From positions 30,495-94,494 of the forward strand of contig JACKDL010000024.1 in the NCBI GenBank assembly GCA_020633555.1: a stretch of DNA of 64,000 nucleotides, in the 5' to 3' direction. A program made the position numbers and the translations under genes. The notes beneath the pieces are model-generated. The model was not told where the DNA came from, searched no databases, and was given only the letters and a program-made list of their open reading frames with translations. Origin of the DNA: Myxococcales bacterium (GTDB lineage Bacteria; Myxococcota_A; Bradymonadia; UBA7976; UBA1532). This document shows positions 18,812 through 26,904 of this stretch, in pieces. Positions within the stretch are counted from its first letter, which is position 1, and each line of letters begins with the position of its first letter.

Positions 18812-21070
18812 TCAGCGGACGATCAGGTGCTCCAGCCAGGGCAGCTCAGGGGCGCCCTCTTGCTGGTAGCGCTGGCTCCACTCCTGGTCGTTCACCCGCT
18901 CGAAGCCCTCGGTGTCGAAGCGGTGGGTGGCGTAGACCGGCCCCACGTAGGCCCGCGGGCCCGTGCAGCTCTCGACGGTGGCGATCATCAGGCGCACGTC
19001 GCCGGTGGCCATGTGCAGCACCCGGCCCACCACCTCCCCGAACTCGTCGGTGGGCTGGGTGTGGATGTCCACCGCCAACCGGTCGCTCGCGTAGGGGTTG
19101 TCGTCGGTGTTCAAGGCCAGCAGCTCGCCGTACCAGCCGCCGGTCACCCAGCCGATGTACTCGTCGGGCTGCACGTCCACCGCCTGCTCCAGCCAGCGTA
19201 CCTGCTCGGCGCTGAAGGGCTCGCCGGTGATCTGCTGCTCGGCCAGGGCCTTGAGCTGGGTGGCCACGGCGTGCAGCTTGAGCCACCAGTCGCGGTAGAG
19301 GGCGGCGCCCTGGGGGTTCAGGTCGGCCAGCGGGCCCTCGCTGATGGCCAGGCCCAGATCGGCCAGGTCGATGAGCGCCTGGTAGAAGGCGGGCACGGGC
19401 TCCACATAGCCGTCGGGGTAGTCGCAGCCGCCGCCGCCGGTGTAGCTGGGCTTGGCGTACAGCACGTTGTCGTGGCGCAGCTCGGTCCAGCTCCCGAGCT
19501 GGGCGTTGAGCAGGCGGCGGCCGAAGGCCTCGCTGCCCATCAGCGCGGGGCGCCCGTGGGCGGCGGGATCGGCGGCCACGGCGGGATCGGGCGACAGCGT
19601 GCGCAGGGCGTTCACCCAGCCCGAGTACAGGTCGCCGGACCACTCGGCGGCGGGCTTGTCGTCCATCAAGGCCCGCATGGCGGCCAGGCGGCCCGGGTAG
19701 TCCTCGTAGGCCCGCAGCTCGGGCTCCAGCAGGGCGGCGGCCTGGCTGTTGCCGAAGGCTGCGAAGGCCACGTCCAGCGGATCGGGCATCATGCGCAGGG
19801 CACGGGTGCTGTCCCACACCACGTTGCTCAGCACCTCGCTGTCGACGATGTAGCGCTGGCCGAAGAGGGTGAAGCTCACCGGCAGGGCGGTGCGGCCCTC
19901 CTCGCCCAGCCCGCCCTGGAAGAAGTCGCCGCGGATGCGCTGGGCGTCGAAGGTCTCGTGGCCAAGCGCCTGAATCAGGGCCTGATCACCGGCGGCTGCC
20001 AGCGCCTCGGCGTCGCCGGGCAGGGCCGCCGCCAGGGCGCCCAGGGCATCCACGGTCACGTAGTCCTGGGGCCCGACGAAGCTGCGGAGCAGGGCCTCGA
20101 TGCGCTGCCAGTCGGCCAAGGCGGGGGCGTCGATGAGCTGCCCCAGCAGCAGCGCCGCGCCGATGGCCCGCCGATGGACGAGCCACTCGCCGTCCCGCCC
20201 CACCTCGAGGAAGCGCAGGTCGATCCGGCCCAGCCACATCATGCTGCGGAAGTAGGGCTCCAGGTTGAAGCTGCCGCTCTCGGGGTCGAACGCATAGTGC
20301 CCGCGGGGCTTGAACTGGCTCATGTCGGTGTCGCGGCGGGCGCCGAAGATCTCGAAGCTGCGCAGCCCGTCGGCGGCGCGGGCGGCCTCCAGGAGGGCCG
20401 CGACGGTGGCGGCGTCGGCGCCGGCGACGGGCGCCACGGCCTCGTCCGCCAGCAGGCTGCGCGCCACCGTGAGGTACAGGTCGACGTCGGCGACCACCTC
20501 GGGTCCCCACGCGGCGCCCTCGCCCGCCGCCAGCCGGGTGTGCAGGTGAGCCAGCCAGCGGTCCATGGCGGGCCGCAGGGTGCCGATCTCGATCTGCTTG
20601 AGCAGCTTGCCGTACACCCGGTGCAGGGTGTGCAGCAGGCTATCGGCGCTGATGTAGACCGGCAGATCGGCGTTGTAGACGCGCTCGTAGCCGGCGATGA
20701 AGCTGCCCACCGGCTGCCGGCCCGAGATGACGAAGCCGTGCTCGGCCAGCACCGCCAGCTCGTCATCGTCCAGAGCCAGCGGGCTGGCCTGGATGATCTC
20801 GAGGTTCTGCGCCTCGAGGGGGTCGAAGCCCAGGTCGTCGGCGAAGGGCACGGCGAAGCGGGCCAGCACGCCGTCGGCGTCCAGTGCCAGGCCGTCGTCC
20901 ACCAGGGCCTTCAGCCGCTGGGTCTCGGCGCCGGCCTCGGCGGACTGGGGCAGCGGCTCGTTGGGGACCGGCAAGGCGTCGGCCGCCGGCGGGCCGCCGT
21001 CGGCAGCCTGGGGGGCGTCGTCACAGCCAAAGGCGAGCAGGGCGGTGAGCAGGATGAGACTGGCGCGCAT
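18812..21070 (-). CDS. DUF3160-family lipoprotein
   Basis: 752 residues starting at ATG 21070 after GGGAGG; the signal ends AFGC with Cys16 lipidated. Most of the protein matches the DUF3160 family of large secreted proteins found in deltaproteobacterial and planctomycete genomes. Seen features: SADSLLHTLHRVYGKLLKQIE, a helix-rich middle, LFGQRYIVDSEVLSNVVWDS, and a C-terminal segment with DVHTQPTDEFGEVVGRV-like strands plus MLMIATV-type core. The family has no established function. It is monocistronic here, about 100 bp from the transporter gene upstream on the same strand. Confidence 0.8.
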   Translation of the reverse strand: MRASLILLTALLAFGCDDAPQAADGGPPAADALPVPNEPLPQSAEAGAETQRLKALVDDGLALDADGVLARFAVPFADDLGFDPLEAQNLEIIQASPLALDDDELAVLAEHGFVISGRQPVGSFIAGYERVYNADLPVYISADSLLHTLHRVYGKLLKQIEIGTLRPAMDRWLAHLHTRLAAGEGAAWGPEVVADVDLYLTVARSLLADEAVAPVAGADAATVAALLEAARAADGLRSFEIFGARRDTDMSQFKPRGHYAFDPESGSFNLEPYFRSMMWLGRIDLRFLEVGRDGEWLVHRRAIGAALLLGQLIDAPALADWQRIEALLRSFVGPQDYVTVDALGALAAALPGDAEALAAAGDQALIQALGHETFDAQRIRGDFFQGGLGEEGRTALPVSFTLFGQRYIVDSEVLSNVVWDSTRALRMMPDPLDVAFAAFGNSQAAALLEPELRAYEDYPGRLAAMRALMDDKPAAEWSGDLYSGWVNALRTLSPDPAVAADPAAHGRPALMGSEAFGRRLLNAQLGSWTELRHDNVLYAKPSYTGGGGCDYPDGYVEPVPAFYQALIDLADLGLAISEGPLADLNPQGAALYRDWWLKLHAVATQLKALAEQQITGEPFSAEQVRWLEQAVDVQPDEYIGWVTGGWYGELLALNTDDNPYASDRLAVDIHTQPTDEFGEVVGRVLHMATGDVRLMIATVESCTGPRAYVGPVYATHRFDTEGFERVNDQEWSQRYQQEGAPELPWLEHLIVR

Positions 21071-21170
21071 GGGGCCTCCCGAAGCGGTGCGCGGCACTGG
21101 ACGGGCCGCGGCGGGCGCTCTTACATCGGCCCGTGCGGGTCGGGGCTGCAGTGCGTTGCGATGGGGCGGG

Positions 21171-22199
21171 TCACTCGGGCGGCGCGAGCGCCTTGGTGCG
21201 CGCCCAGGCCTGCAGGTCGCTGACCTTGTCCACCTCGTCGACGATCTCGATGCCCAGCAGGCTCTCGATGACATCCTCGAGGCTGATGACCCCCACCAGG
21301 CCGCCGTACTCGTCCTTCACGGCGGCGATGTGCTCGCCGCTGGCCTGGAAGGTCTGCAGCAGGTCCGCCAGGCCCAGCTCGGGCGTCACCTGGCGCAGGG
21401 GGCGGGCCAGGCTGCGCAGGGGGCGCTCGTGCTCATCGTGGGCGGCCGCCGACAGCACATCGGCCCGCAGGACGTAGTGCTCTGTGTGCTCCGGGCGGGC
21501 GGGGTCCCGCAGCGGGATGCGCGCGTAGGGCAGCTCGCTGTGGGCGGCGATCACCCCGCCCACCGTCTGGTCGGCGGGGAAGGTGAACAGCACGGTGCGG
21601 GGGGTCAGGGCGTCTTGCACCTGCAAGTCCGCGAACTCGAACAGGTTCTTGATGGTCAGCGACTCGCGCTCTGCCAGCACCCCGTGCTCGCGACCCACGT
21701 CGGCCATGGCCTCGAACTCCTCGCGGCTCATGGCGCCGTGGCCGTGGCCACCGCTCACCAGCCGGGTGATGGCCTCGCTCAGGCGCACGAAGGGGTACAT
21801 GACCACCATCATGGGCGTGAGCGTGCTGGCCACCAGGGGGGCGAGTTGGCGCCAGAAGGCGGCGCCCAGGGTCTTGGGGATGATCTCGCTGAACACCAGG
21901 ATGAGCACGGTGAGCACCGCCGACGACGCGGTGATCCAGGCGTCGCCGAACACCGCCTGGGCCTGGGCGCCGGCGCCGGCGGCCCCCACCGTGTGGGCGA
22001 TGGTGTTCAGCGACAGGATGGCCGCCAGCGGTCGATCCACGTTGGCCTTCAGGGCGCGCAGGCGCTGGCCCACCTCGGGGCGCTCGGCCTCGACGGCGGT
22101 GACATAGGAGGGGGTCACGCTGAGCAGGACGGCCTCGAGCACCGAGCACAGGAACGAGATGCCCAGCGCGAGCGCGACGTAGAACAGCAGCAGACCCAT
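21171..22199 (-). CDS. CNNM/HlyC-CorC family transporter
   Basis: 342 residues from ATG 22199 (AGGGAG upstream). The N-terminal DUF21/CNNM transmembrane domain has three or four helices: LLFYVALALGISFLCSVLEAVL; then PLAAILSLNTIAHTVGAAGAGA, which carries the family's conserved LxxxNTxxxTxGAA motif; then VLTVLILVFSEIIPKTLG, with the SEIIPK motif. A CBS pair at about residues 190-330 (DALTPRTVLFTFPAD, then IAAVKDEYGGLVGVISLEDVIESLLG) is the regulatory ATP/Mg2+-sensing module. There is no C-terminal CorC_HlyC domain after the second CBS, so this is the short form. The role is probably Mg2+ or Na+-coupled divalent-cation transport in the inner membrane. Confidence 0.88.
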   Translation of the reverse strand: MGLLLFYVALALGISFLCSVLEAVLLSVTPSYVTAVEAERPEVGQRLRALKANVDRPLAAILSLNTIAHTVGAAGAGAQAQAVFGDAWITASSAVLTVLILVFSEIIPKTLGAAFWRQLAPLVASTLTPMMVVMYPFVRLSEAITRLVSGGHGHGAMSREEFEAMADVGREHGVLAERESLTIKNLFEFADLQVQDALTPRTVLFTFPADQTVGGVIAAHSELPYARIPLRDPARPEHTEHYVLRADVLSAAAHDEHERPLRSLARPLRQVTPELGLADLLQTFQASGEHIAAVKDEYGGLVGVISLEDVIESLLGIEIVDEVDKVSDLQAWARTKALAPPE

Positions 22200-22257
22200 G
22201 AGCCGACTCCCTGAGAGCGAGGACGCAGGGGCCTGTAGCACACCGGCCCCGCCACCG

Positions 22258-22680
22258 TCAGCGGCGCCGGCGGACCCAGAGCGACAGGCCGGCGTGGGCG
22301 AGGAGGGTGGGGATGAGCACCTGCCACGCCGCCTGATGGGCCAGCGCTGGCATCGTCCGGGCCCCGGGGCCCTGGGCCTGCTGGAGCCACAGGCCGGTAC
22401 CGACGGCGGCCAGGACGGCGGGCAGGAGCAGGCGACCGAACCACCCGTTCAGCCAGATGCGCTCGCTGCCGCTGCGCAGGCGGAACAGCACCCGCCGCCC
22501 CGCCAGGAGCTGCGCCGGCAGGCTGACGCAGAGCGCCAGTGACACCGCCACGTGGGCAGTGATCCAGGGCGCCCGCAGGCCCCTGGGCAGGTCCAGCCAC
22601 ATCAGCGGCGCGGCGGTGAGGAGGGCGGCGGTCGTGAGGCTGGCCGTCGCGTTGTGGGCCGAGCGCCAGCGCAGGCTCAT
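22258..22680 (-). CDS. Small four-helix membrane protein, cytochrome-b-like (DUF4405-type)
   Basis: 140 residues with four hydrophobic helices (about 10-30, 37-60, 83-102, 113-135). Histidines lie in or near helices 1, 2, 3 and 4 (His9, His43 and two near the last helices), the spacing expected for di-heme b-type quinol-reactive anchors and DUF4405 proteins. The ATG overlaps the stop of the octaheme TPR cytochrome by 4 bp (ATGA), implying coupled translation. I infer that it links the quinone pool to the periplasmic multiheme cytochromes; heme binding is not proven by sequence. Confidence 0.6.
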   Translation of the reverse strand: MSLRWRSAHNATASLTTAALLTAAPLMWLDLPRGLRAPWITAHVAVSLALCVSLPAQLLAGRRVLFRLRSGSERIWLNGWFGRLLLPAVLAAVGTGLWLQQAQGPGARTMPALAHQAAWQVLIPTLLAHAGLSLWVRRRR

Positions 22681-24782
22681 GGCGGCGCGGCCTGCGGGGC
22701 GCGGCGCCTGGCCTCGGCCAGGGCCTGGAGGATGATCGGCTCGGTGGACCCGGCGTCCACCAGCGCCTGCAAGCGCCGGGCGGCGGCCGCGGGGTTGCCC
22801 GTGGCCAGATCGATGAGGGCGCGGGCGTAGCCCGTCACCGAGGCCTTGGGGTGCTCCCGCTCCAGGATCTGGACCTCGGCCTTGGCGTCATCGAGCCGGC
22901 GCTGGTGCAGCAGGAACTGGATGAGATCGCCACGGGCGCGGGGCATGCGCGGAGCCAGGGCCACGCCCCGCCGCAGCTCCTGCTCGGCCTCGGTGATTCG
23001 GCCGCCCTGCAGGTGCCACATGGCCTTCACCGGGATGTCGCGTGGATCATCCACCCGGACCAGGGTGCGCCGGAGATCGAAGTCGGCCCGGGCCTTCGCG
23101 GTGATGGGCTCGGGGCTCGTGAGCACGCCCGGGTCCAGGAACATCAGCGTCTCGAACGCCGCCACCCGCACCGTCAGGTGGGGGTCGGCCAGGGCCTTGC
23201 GCACCGCGTTGAGCGCGGCGGGCGTCTGGAACGCGCCGACGGCGCGCACGGCGTAGTAGCGCACCAGCGGATCGGCGTCCTCCACATGGCGCAGCAGGGC
23301 CGCCAGCGCGCGCGGATCGCCCAGGGCGAGGGCCAGGAACTGCGCCGCCGAGGCCCGCTGCACCACGTTCAGGCCGGGGTTGTCGAGCCAGGCCACCAGC
23401 GGGGCCACCGGCGGGCGGCCGGCGAAGGCCTGCGTCAGCACCTCGGCCCGCTCGTGCATGCTGGCCTTGTAGCGCTGGTAGCTGGGCTGGGCCCCGTACC
23501 ACGCCTGCACGTAGCCCTCGGCCCAGGGCACGTCCTCGTCGGCGTGGCACTGGGTGCACGCGTTGGGCACCTGGTAGGCCGCGGTCAGGCTGGGCAGCGG
23601 GCTCGAGATGGTGTGGTCCCGCACGGTCATGCGCAGCTGCAGGTCCATCTTGGGCATGTGGCAGCCGATGCAGCGGCTGCCCTCGGACTCGGGCGCGTGG
23701 TGCGTGTGGGCTGTCAGGCGGGTCTTCTGCCCCAGGTGGCAGGTGGTGCAGATGGCGTTGCTCTCGACGACGGTGGCGTCCTTCACGCTGTGCAGGTCGT
23801 GGGGGGGGTGGCAGGTGCCGCAGTCCATCTTGCGGGCGGTGCGGTCCATGCAGCGGTTCTGCAGGTAATCCACCCAGCGGTAGTTCAGGGTGGACGAGCG
23901 CCCGTCCACGAAGAACGTGCCCTGCTGCCAGACGTCGGGCGCGAAGCTGTCGGCGAAGGGCTCACCGGGCACGGGGTTGGGGGCGTAGACCCGCTTGCGG
24001 GCGTGGCAGGGCGTGCAGACCTCGATGCTGGCCCGGAGATCCAGGCGGTCGAGCTTGCGCATGGGATCGCCGGTGCCATCGAGCGTGCGCCAGACCCGCA
24101 CGTGCTCGCCGCCGGGCCCGTGGCAAGCCTCACAGCTGATCTGGGGATCGAACGCGCTGGTGTAGCGGTTGGTCTCGGCGTCGTAGCCCTTCTCGGGGAA
24201 GCTGGCGTGGCACTCCATGCAGGCGCGGTTGTAGGTGCGGCCGAAGTTGCGCCAGTGTTCCTGGTGGCTCGACGGCACTGCGCCGCCGTGCCAGTCCTGG
24301 ACGGGCCCCTCGACGCTGTCGCGCCAGGACTTCTCCTCCAGGTTCCAGTAGGTGGGCAGCACCTGGAGCCGGCCATCGGGCTCGGCGAACAGGTAGGCCT
24401 GGTGGCGCATGATGCCCAGCACCCAGGCCACCTCGTACGTGCCGGTCTCGCCGTCCACATCGGTGTGGTCCATCAGGTACTTGCCGTCGCGGGTGTACAT
24501 GCGCGACGTGGTGCCCTTGAAGACGTACGTGACGTCATTGAAGTCGCCCACCACCGTCTGGGGCGTCGGCCGGGCCATGTTGTGCGCGTGGGCCGACTTC
24601 GCCCACTCGGCGTGCTCCTTGGGGTGACAGGCCTGGCACTCCGCCGAGCCGACCCGGCCGTCGGGCGTGGTCGTGGGGGTCGGGTGGGGGGCTACGGTGG
24701 TCCCGCCGCCGACGCCGGCCACCCACCAGGCCGTGGCGGCCAGCGCGGCAAGGGCCGCCAGGAGCGCCAGCCCGCGCTTCAT
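22677..24782 (-). CDS. Octaheme c-type cytochrome with HEAT and TPR repeats
   Basis: 701 residues. A single uncleaved or slowly cleaved N-terminal helix (residues 3-24) directs it to the periplasmic side. Eight CxxCH motifs follow: CQACH (Cys49), CMECH, CEACH, CTPCH, CGTCH, CTTCH, CIGCH and CTQCH (Cys409). The first is in the context CxxCHPKEHAEWAKSAHAH, typical of cytochrome c554-like multiheme proteins. After the hemes come HEAT-like repeats (about 440-570, e.g. PLVRYYAVRAVGAFQTP) and TPR-like helices (about 595-690, e.g. EAEQELRRGVALAPRMPRA), probably for docking a partner. Its start overlaps the HAO-like gene's stop by 4 bp. Confidence 0.88.
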   Translation of the reverse strand: MKRGLALLAALAALAATAWWVAGVGGGTTVAPHPTPTTTPDGRVGSAECQACHPKEHAEWAKSAHAHNMARPTPQTVVGDFNDVTYVFKGTTSRMYTRDGKYLMDHTDVDGETGTYEVAWVLGIMRHQAYLFAEPDGRLQVLPTYWNLEEKSWRDSVEGPVQDWHGGAVPSSHQEHWRNFGRTYNRACMECHASFPEKGYDAETNRYTSAFDPQISCEACHGPGGEHVRVWRTLDGTGDPMRKLDRLDLRASIEVCTPCHARKRVYAPNPVPGEPFADSFAPDVWQQGTFFVDGRSSTLNYRWVDYLQNRCMDRTARKMDCGTCHPPHDLHSVKDATVVESNAICTTCHLGQKTRLTAHTHHAPESEGSRCIGCHMPKMDLQLRMTVRDHTISSPLPSLTAAYQVPNACTQCHADEDVPWAEGYVQAWYGAQPSYQRYKASMHERAEVLTQAFAGRPPVAPLVAWLDNPGLNVVQRASAAQFLALALGDPRALAALLRHVEDADPLVRYYAVRAVGAFQTPAALNAVRKALADPHLTVRVAAFETLMFLDPGVLTSPEPITAKARADFDLRRTLVRVDDPRDIPVKAMWHLQGGRITEAEQELRRGVALAPRMPRARGDLIQFLLHQRRLDDAKAEVQILEREHPKASVTGYARALIDLATGNPAAAARRLQALVDAGSTEPIILQALAEARRRAPQAAPP

Positions 24783-26032
24783 GGGGCCTCCGACGCCGGC
24801 GCGGCCGAGGCGGGCGCGGTGGTGGGCGCGGCGGCCGCGGTGGGCGCGAACGCCCTGGCGTTGGCGCGGATGGCTCGCAGCTTCGCGGCCTCGCCCCGGA
24901 TGTAGCTCAGATCGGCCTGCAGGTGCGCGTAGCCGTGCCAGTGGGTGTAGTCGGGGCTGTTGTGGTAGGCGCCCTTGAAGGTGATCGAGTGGTGGAAGCG
25001 GGCCATCTCGAAGAACCGCTGTTCGATGGCGCTCGTGTCGCTGTAGCCCTGCTGTCCGCCGAGCACGAAGGCGTGGCCGGCGACCGGGTTGGGGGGCCGG
25101 TCGGCGGGGGCGGGCTCGATGAGCCCCTCACCCTGCAACTCGCGCAGGATCTGGGCGGCCTCAGCCACCAGCGCGTCGGCCGTGCGCTTGATCTCGTCCC
25201 CGTCCTGCAGGGCGCGCCGGGCGAACCCCTCGGAGTGGCACTGGCGACAGATGACCAGCATGCGGGCGCGGTTGGTCTCGAAGGTGGCCCGGTCGATGAC
25301 CGTGCTGGGGATGCCGGGATCCTCGCCCACCAGCACCGCGCCGCCCAGGCCGCGGCCCAGGGTGAGGTTGGCCGTGACGTCATGGCCGGACTCGCCGGTG
25401 AGGTGGCAGGTGACGCACGAAGGCGCGCCGGCGGTGTCGCCGCTGCGGTAGGCGATGCCGTGCTTGCTGGAGCGCCAGGCCTCGATCTGCGGATGGTCCG
25501 GGCCCATGTGGCACGCCTCGCACGCCTCGGGCTCGCGGGCCTCGGCGGCGCTGAAGCGGTGCCCGCCGTGGCAGAGGTTGCAGCTCCCCTTGGTGCCGTC
25601 GGGCCAGACCTTGCCGATGTCGTGGCAGGCCAGGCACCCCTGCCGCTGCATGGCGGGTGGGGCGGCCTGGAACATCGCGTGTGCGCGGGCATCCACCTCG
25701 GAGTCTGCGTGCTTGCTGCGCGCAAACTCCTGGTACGCCTTGGCGTGGCACTCGGCGCACACCTTGGGCGAGACGTCGCCGTCCTGGGCGAACATGGCGT
25801 CGTGATCGGTGCCGTGGCAGCCCTCGCAGCCCACGTCGGCGCCGAAGTGGGCGCTGTCCAGCCATTGATCCACGAGCCGCGCGTTGTGCTGACGGTGGCA
25901 GCCCACGCAGCTCTGATCGTCGAAGTACTGCCGCGCCACCGGGATGTAGCGCCAGCCGACGATGGACAGCGGGATCAACACCGCCACGAGCGGCACCAGC
26001 AGGTGGAGCAGCGGAGTGCGGGGGCGCGTCAT
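24779..26032 (-). CDS. Octaheme HAO-like cytochrome c, membrane-anchored
   Basis: 417 residues from ATG 26032. Residues 8-28 (LLHLLVPLVAVLIPLSIVGW) form an N-terminal membrane anchor. Eight heme motifs: CVGCH (Cys42), CEGCH, CAECH, CLACH, CNLCH, CEACH, CVTCH and CRQCH (Cys262). The C-terminal helix region with ARFHHSITFKGAYHNSPDYTHWHGYAHL (in two halves; DYTHWHG from Asp361) resembles the helical C terminus of octaheme hydroxylamine oxidoreductase and related octaheme nitrite reductases. A role in hydroxylamine/nitrite or another small N or S compound redox reaction is inferred; I cannot identify the crosslinking Tyr of true HAO. It is followed by the TPR cytochrome (ATGA overlap) and preceded by a GNAT gene 44 bp away. 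Confidence 0.78.
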   Translation of the reverse strand: MTRPRTPLLHLLVPLVAVLIPLSIVGWRYIPVARQYFDDQSCVGCHRQHNARLVDQWLDSAHFGADVGCEGCHGTDHDAMFAQDGDVSPKVCAECHAKAYQEFARSKHADSEVDARAHAMFQAAPPAMQRQGCLACHDIGKVWPDGTKGSCNLCHGGHRFSAAEAREPEACEACHMGPDHPQIEAWRSSKHGIAYRSGDTAGAPSCVTCHLTGESGHDVTANLTLGRGLGGAVLVGEDPGIPSTVIDRATFETNRARMLVICRQCHSEGFARRALQDGDEIKRTADALVAEAAQILRELQGEGLIEPAPADRPPNPVAGHAFVLGGQQGYSDTSAIEQRFFEMARFHHSITFKGAYHNSPDYTHWHGYAHLQADLSYIRGEAAKLRAIRANARAFAPTAAAAPTTAPASAAPASEAP

Positions 26033-26076
26033 CGCCCGCCCTGTCGGCGCATTGGGGGGCCCGGGTGAGCCCGGGG

Positions 26077-26604
26077 TCAATCCTTGCGGGGGCTGGCGTG
26101 CCGGCGCCGGTAGGCAGGCTCGTTCGTCAGGTTCTTCGCGAGGTAGACGTGGGCCTCGTCGCGGCCGAAGCCGTGGCGACGGAAGAAGGCGCGGGCCACC
26201 TCGTTGTCGGCCGCGGTGTCCACCAGGACCATGCGCGCGCCGGCGTCGATGAATCGCCGTTCGAGTTGCTGGACCATGCGGGAGCCCAGGCCATGCCGGG
26301 CGTGCTCCGGTTCCACCCCGAGCCAGGCGAGGTAGCCATAGGTCCAGGCGCTCCGGCGCTTCTCGATCAGGTTGCCCAAGGCAAAGCCCGCGAAGGCCCC
26401 GTTCACCGTCGCGACGAGGCACGTCTCGCGGTCCGTGTGGAACAGCTCGACCGGCACGTACTCGTCCCAGGTCCGATGCAGGGTCGTCCACCGGTCGGCC
26501 GTAAAGAGCCGCTCGCCCAGGTGGAAGATGGGGGCCAGATCCTCGATCTCGATGTCGCGGATCTCGATCACAGGCTCAGTGGACGATTGAGGCGTGCGGG
26601 GCAT
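26077..26604 (-). CDS. GNAT-family N-acetyltransferase
   Basis: 175 residues from ATG 26604, with AGGGAAA upstream. The acetyl-CoA pyrophosphate-binding motif RHGLGSRM (R-x-x-G-x-G/A type) lies in VEPEHARHGLGSRMVQQLE, after the beta-4 strand AWTYGYLAWLGV. The final ARAFFRRHGF helix/strand is typical of the fold. The N terminus begins IRDIEIEDLAPIFHLGERLF, a pattern of the RimI-like branch that is also seen beside redox genes in other deltaproteobacteria. Acceptor unknown. It lies 44 bp before the HAO-like gene on the same strand, so it may be the first gene of that operon. Confidence 0.85.
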   Translation of the reverse strand: MPRTPQSSTEPVIEIRDIEIEDLAPIFHLGERLFTADRWTTLHRTWDEYVPVELFHTDRETCLVATVNGAFAGFALGNLIEKRRSAWTYGYLAWLGVEPEHARHGLGSRMVQQLERRFIDAGARMVLVDTAADNEVARAFFRRHGFGRDEAHVYLAKNLTNEPAYRRRHASPRKD

Positions 26605-26904
26605 GACTTTCCCTGGCTGGGGTCGCTCAGGCTGCGCTCCGAGGGCGCGCGACGCAAGGGCCTCTCGGGCGTCGCGTGTGGGCGCCGCGGGAGGTCCGGT
26701 GGATCCTCGGTTGGTGCCCGGGTTGGGCGGGGCGCGTCGGGGCGCCGAACACTGCGGGCGGATCGGGGGGCAACGGATCGTGTGCCCGAGTGGCCTCCGG
26801 AAGCGCGGGGGTAGTCGGACCCTTGTGGAAGCGCCCGCCCCCGATGGCACCAGTCAGGCCGTGCTTGCGCTGGATGTAGCGGGCCACCTGCTCGTGCGCT
26901 GCCG
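26605..26904. other. 300-bp gap upstream of the GNAT/cytochrome operon
   Basis: A GC-rich gap between the 3' end of the giant Cys-rich lipoprotein and the GNAT start. It must hold the promoter of the cytochrome operon, but I see no clear -35/-10 pair. A short open frame with coding-like composition (26627-26887, minus) occupies most of it and is listed separately. Confidence 0.5.
26627..26887 (-). CDS. Possible small ORF or gene remnant
   Basis: An open frame of 86 codons from GTG 26887, 17 bp past the lipoprotein stop. The first 25 residues (VARYIQRKHGLTGAIGGGRF) look like ordinary protein with high GC at third positions; the rest is Pro/Arg-rich and less convincing. No ribosome site and no recognised family. 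It may be a degraded gene end or chance coding in GC-rich DNA. Confidence 0.2.
   Translation of the reverse strand: MARYIQRKHGLTGAIGGGRFHKGPTTPALPEATRAHDPLPPDPPAVFGAPTRPAQPGHQPRIHRTSRGAHTRRPRGPCVARPRSAA

Noticed and set aside
18773..21223. Plus-strand frame opposite the DUF3160 gene
   Set aside because: Low-complexity shadow; the minus-strand product has a lipoprotein signal and a family match.
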